Positions 5,300-6,338 of a DNA stretch of 6,338 nt are shown piece by piece. The DNA lies in the NCBI GenBank assembly GCA_028700875.1, contig JAQVRW010000184.1:1-6338 (forward strand). The letters run 5' to 3'. A program made the translations under genes and the position numbers. Positions within the stretch are counted from its first letter, which is position 1. Every line of letters begins with the position of its first letter. The stretch comes from Candidatus Zixiibacteriota bacterium (GTDB lineage Bacteria > Zixibacteria > MSB-5A5 > GN15 > JAAZOE01). The notes below the pieces were generated by a model. The model ran no database searches. It was not told the DNA's origin and saw only the letters and a list, made by a program, of their open reading frames with translations.

Positions 5300-6338
5300 T
5301 ATCGAATCAGATCCTTTCCATCGGTTTCGGCCACCGGCAACGTGATGGCAAAACAGCTGCCCCCCTCCGGCAGGTTGCTTGCCTCGATTCGGCCGCCGTG
5401 CTCGCTGACGATACCGTAGCAGACCGACAACCCCAGTCCGGTTCCCGCGCCGTCTTCCTTGGTCGTGAAGAACGGCTCGAAGATACGCGGCAGATGCTCG
5501 TCGGCGATACCGGAGCCGCTGTCGCAGACGGCGATCCTCACGTATGTATCGACCTTTTTGATCTCGATCGTCAGCCGTCCCCCATCGGGCGTGAAATCGC
5601 GGGCGTTGATAACCAGGTTGAGGAAGACCTGTTTCAATTGCTCCGACGACCCCATGACCGGCGGCAGCGAGTCGTCATACCGGCGGGAAACGGAAATATG
5701 CTTTTGCTGCAGTTGGTATTCGACCAGACCCAAAACGTTATCCATGATATCGGCGGTCTGGACCTCGATCCGTTCCGATTTGGGGGGACGATGGAAATCG
5801 AGCAATTGCCGGACGATCCGCGCGATACGGGCCAACTCCTGACGAACCACATCCAGATGACGGCGCGAAGTTTCGGGATCATTCAGGGTCCGCTCGCAGA
5901 GATGGAGATAGTTGGAGATGATGCTCAGCGGGTTATTCACTTCATGCGCGATTTTGGCGGAAAGCTCACCGATAGCGGCCAACCGTTCGGTCAGCACCAG
6001 TTGCCGCTGCGCTTCCCTCAATTCCGCCAGCGCCCGCTTCTCCGATTCATAAAGCCGGGCGTTTTCGACGGCCACCACGAACTGGTTGGCCAGCGTGGAC
6101 AGAAAATCCATGTCATCGGTAGCGAATGGTATCCCGGAGACCTTGCCGCCGAGGAACAATATTCCCTTCAATTGCGCCTGGAAAATCAGGGGGATGGCCA
6201 ACCCGCCCGGAAACGCGGCAAGGACAATCCGCTCCGGGCCGTCGGCAAACCGCCGTCCCAGATCGGCCGTGGTATATGGCTTGGTTTCATTCAGGTGGAA
6301 AGCGGCGCTCGGAATTTCGAGACGGATGGCCCGGATTG
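5299..6338 (-). CDS. GAF-domain sensor histidine kinase (5' end outside window)
   Basis: The frame is open from the window edge to the TAA at 5301-5299, giving 345 visible residues; the true start lies beyond 6338. The first 95 or so visible residues are the end of a GAF-type sensor domain (PLIFQ...LKGILFLGG...DFLSTLANQFVVAVENARLYE). A short coiled coil (about 96-120) follows. The kinase core has phospho-accepting H131 in IAHEVNNPLSII, an N-box around N244 (NLVINARDF, where NAxxA is more usual), DSGSGI (272-277), IFEPFFTTKE and GTGLGL (298-303). It ends without a receiver. A TTG at 6201 could be taken as a start but lies inside the GAF fold. Its stop overlaps the start of the next kinase gene, so the two are translated from one message and probably work together; this kinase is the natural candidate to phosphorylate the receiver at the front of its partner. 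The signal sensed cannot be told from the visible part. Confidence 0.94.
   Translation of the reverse strand, partial: IRAIRLEIPSAAFHLNETKPYTTADLGRRFADGPERIVLAAFPGGLAIPLIFQAQLKGILFLGGKVSGIPFATDDMDFLSTLANQFVVAVENARLYESEKRALAELREAQRQLVLTERLAAIGELSAKIAHEVNNPLSIISNYLHLCERTLNDPETSRRHLDVVRQELARIARIVRQLLDFHRPPKSERIEVQTADIMDNVLGLVEYQLQQKHISVSRRYDDSLPPVMGSSEQLKQVFLNLVINARDFTPDGGRLTIEIKKVDTYVRIAVCDSGSGIADEHLPRIFEPFFTTKEDGAGTGLGLSVCYGIVSEHGGRIEASNLPEGGSCFAITLPVAETDGKDLIR

Noticed and set aside
6199..6201. TTG at 6201 as start of the upstream kinase
   Set aside because: The frame stays open to the window edge with GAF-like sequence before it, so this codon is an internal leucine.

Overview
The window carries a run of genes on the minus strand. 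They read from high to low coordinates as two sensor histidine kinases, a sigma-54-dependent response regulator, a small protein with a degenerate GGDEF fold, and a small exported PEP-CTERM protein. The PEP-CTERM tail, with a signal peptide at the other end, implies a Gram-negative (diderm) bacterium with an exosortase. The NtrC-type regulator implies that sigma-54 is present. I cannot assign a phylum from sequence reading alone. Proteobacteria with exosortases, Planctomycetes-like lineages or a candidate phylum such as Zixibacteria would all fit.

Layout: bases 1-64 may hold the 3' end of a plus-strand membrane protein gene. A strong intrinsic terminator at 74-103 ends the PEP-CTERM gene (134-472). 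The 435-bp gap at 473-907 has no convincing gene. It holds a -24/-12 promoter, two near-identical 19-bp palindromes upstream of it, and the terminator (830-864) of the next gene. The degenerate GGDEF gene follows (908 to 1381 or 1351). Its upstream region (1382-1656) has an even better -24/-12 promoter and a third, weaker copy of the palindrome. Next come the sigma-54 response regulator (1657-3084), a receiver-GAF-GAF-histidine kinase of 705 residues (3182-5299), and a GAF-histidine kinase whose start lies beyond the window end (5299-6338). The two kinase genes share a TAATG stop/start junction.

Inferred circuit: the two co-translated kinases form a signalling relay, in which the upstream kinase may phosphorylate the N-terminal receiver of the downstream one. 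That relay feeds the NtrC-like activator. The activator would bind palindromes of the form TGTSC-N7-GNACA and switch on the two sigma-54 promoters in this window, those of the PEP-CTERM surface protein and the degenerate GGDEF protein. The promoter and palindrome pattern is read directly from the sequence. The assignment of this particular regulator to these sites is inference. The arrangement resembles in principle the known PrsK/PrsR plus sigma-54 control of PEP-CTERM genes, but the proteins here have different domain architectures.
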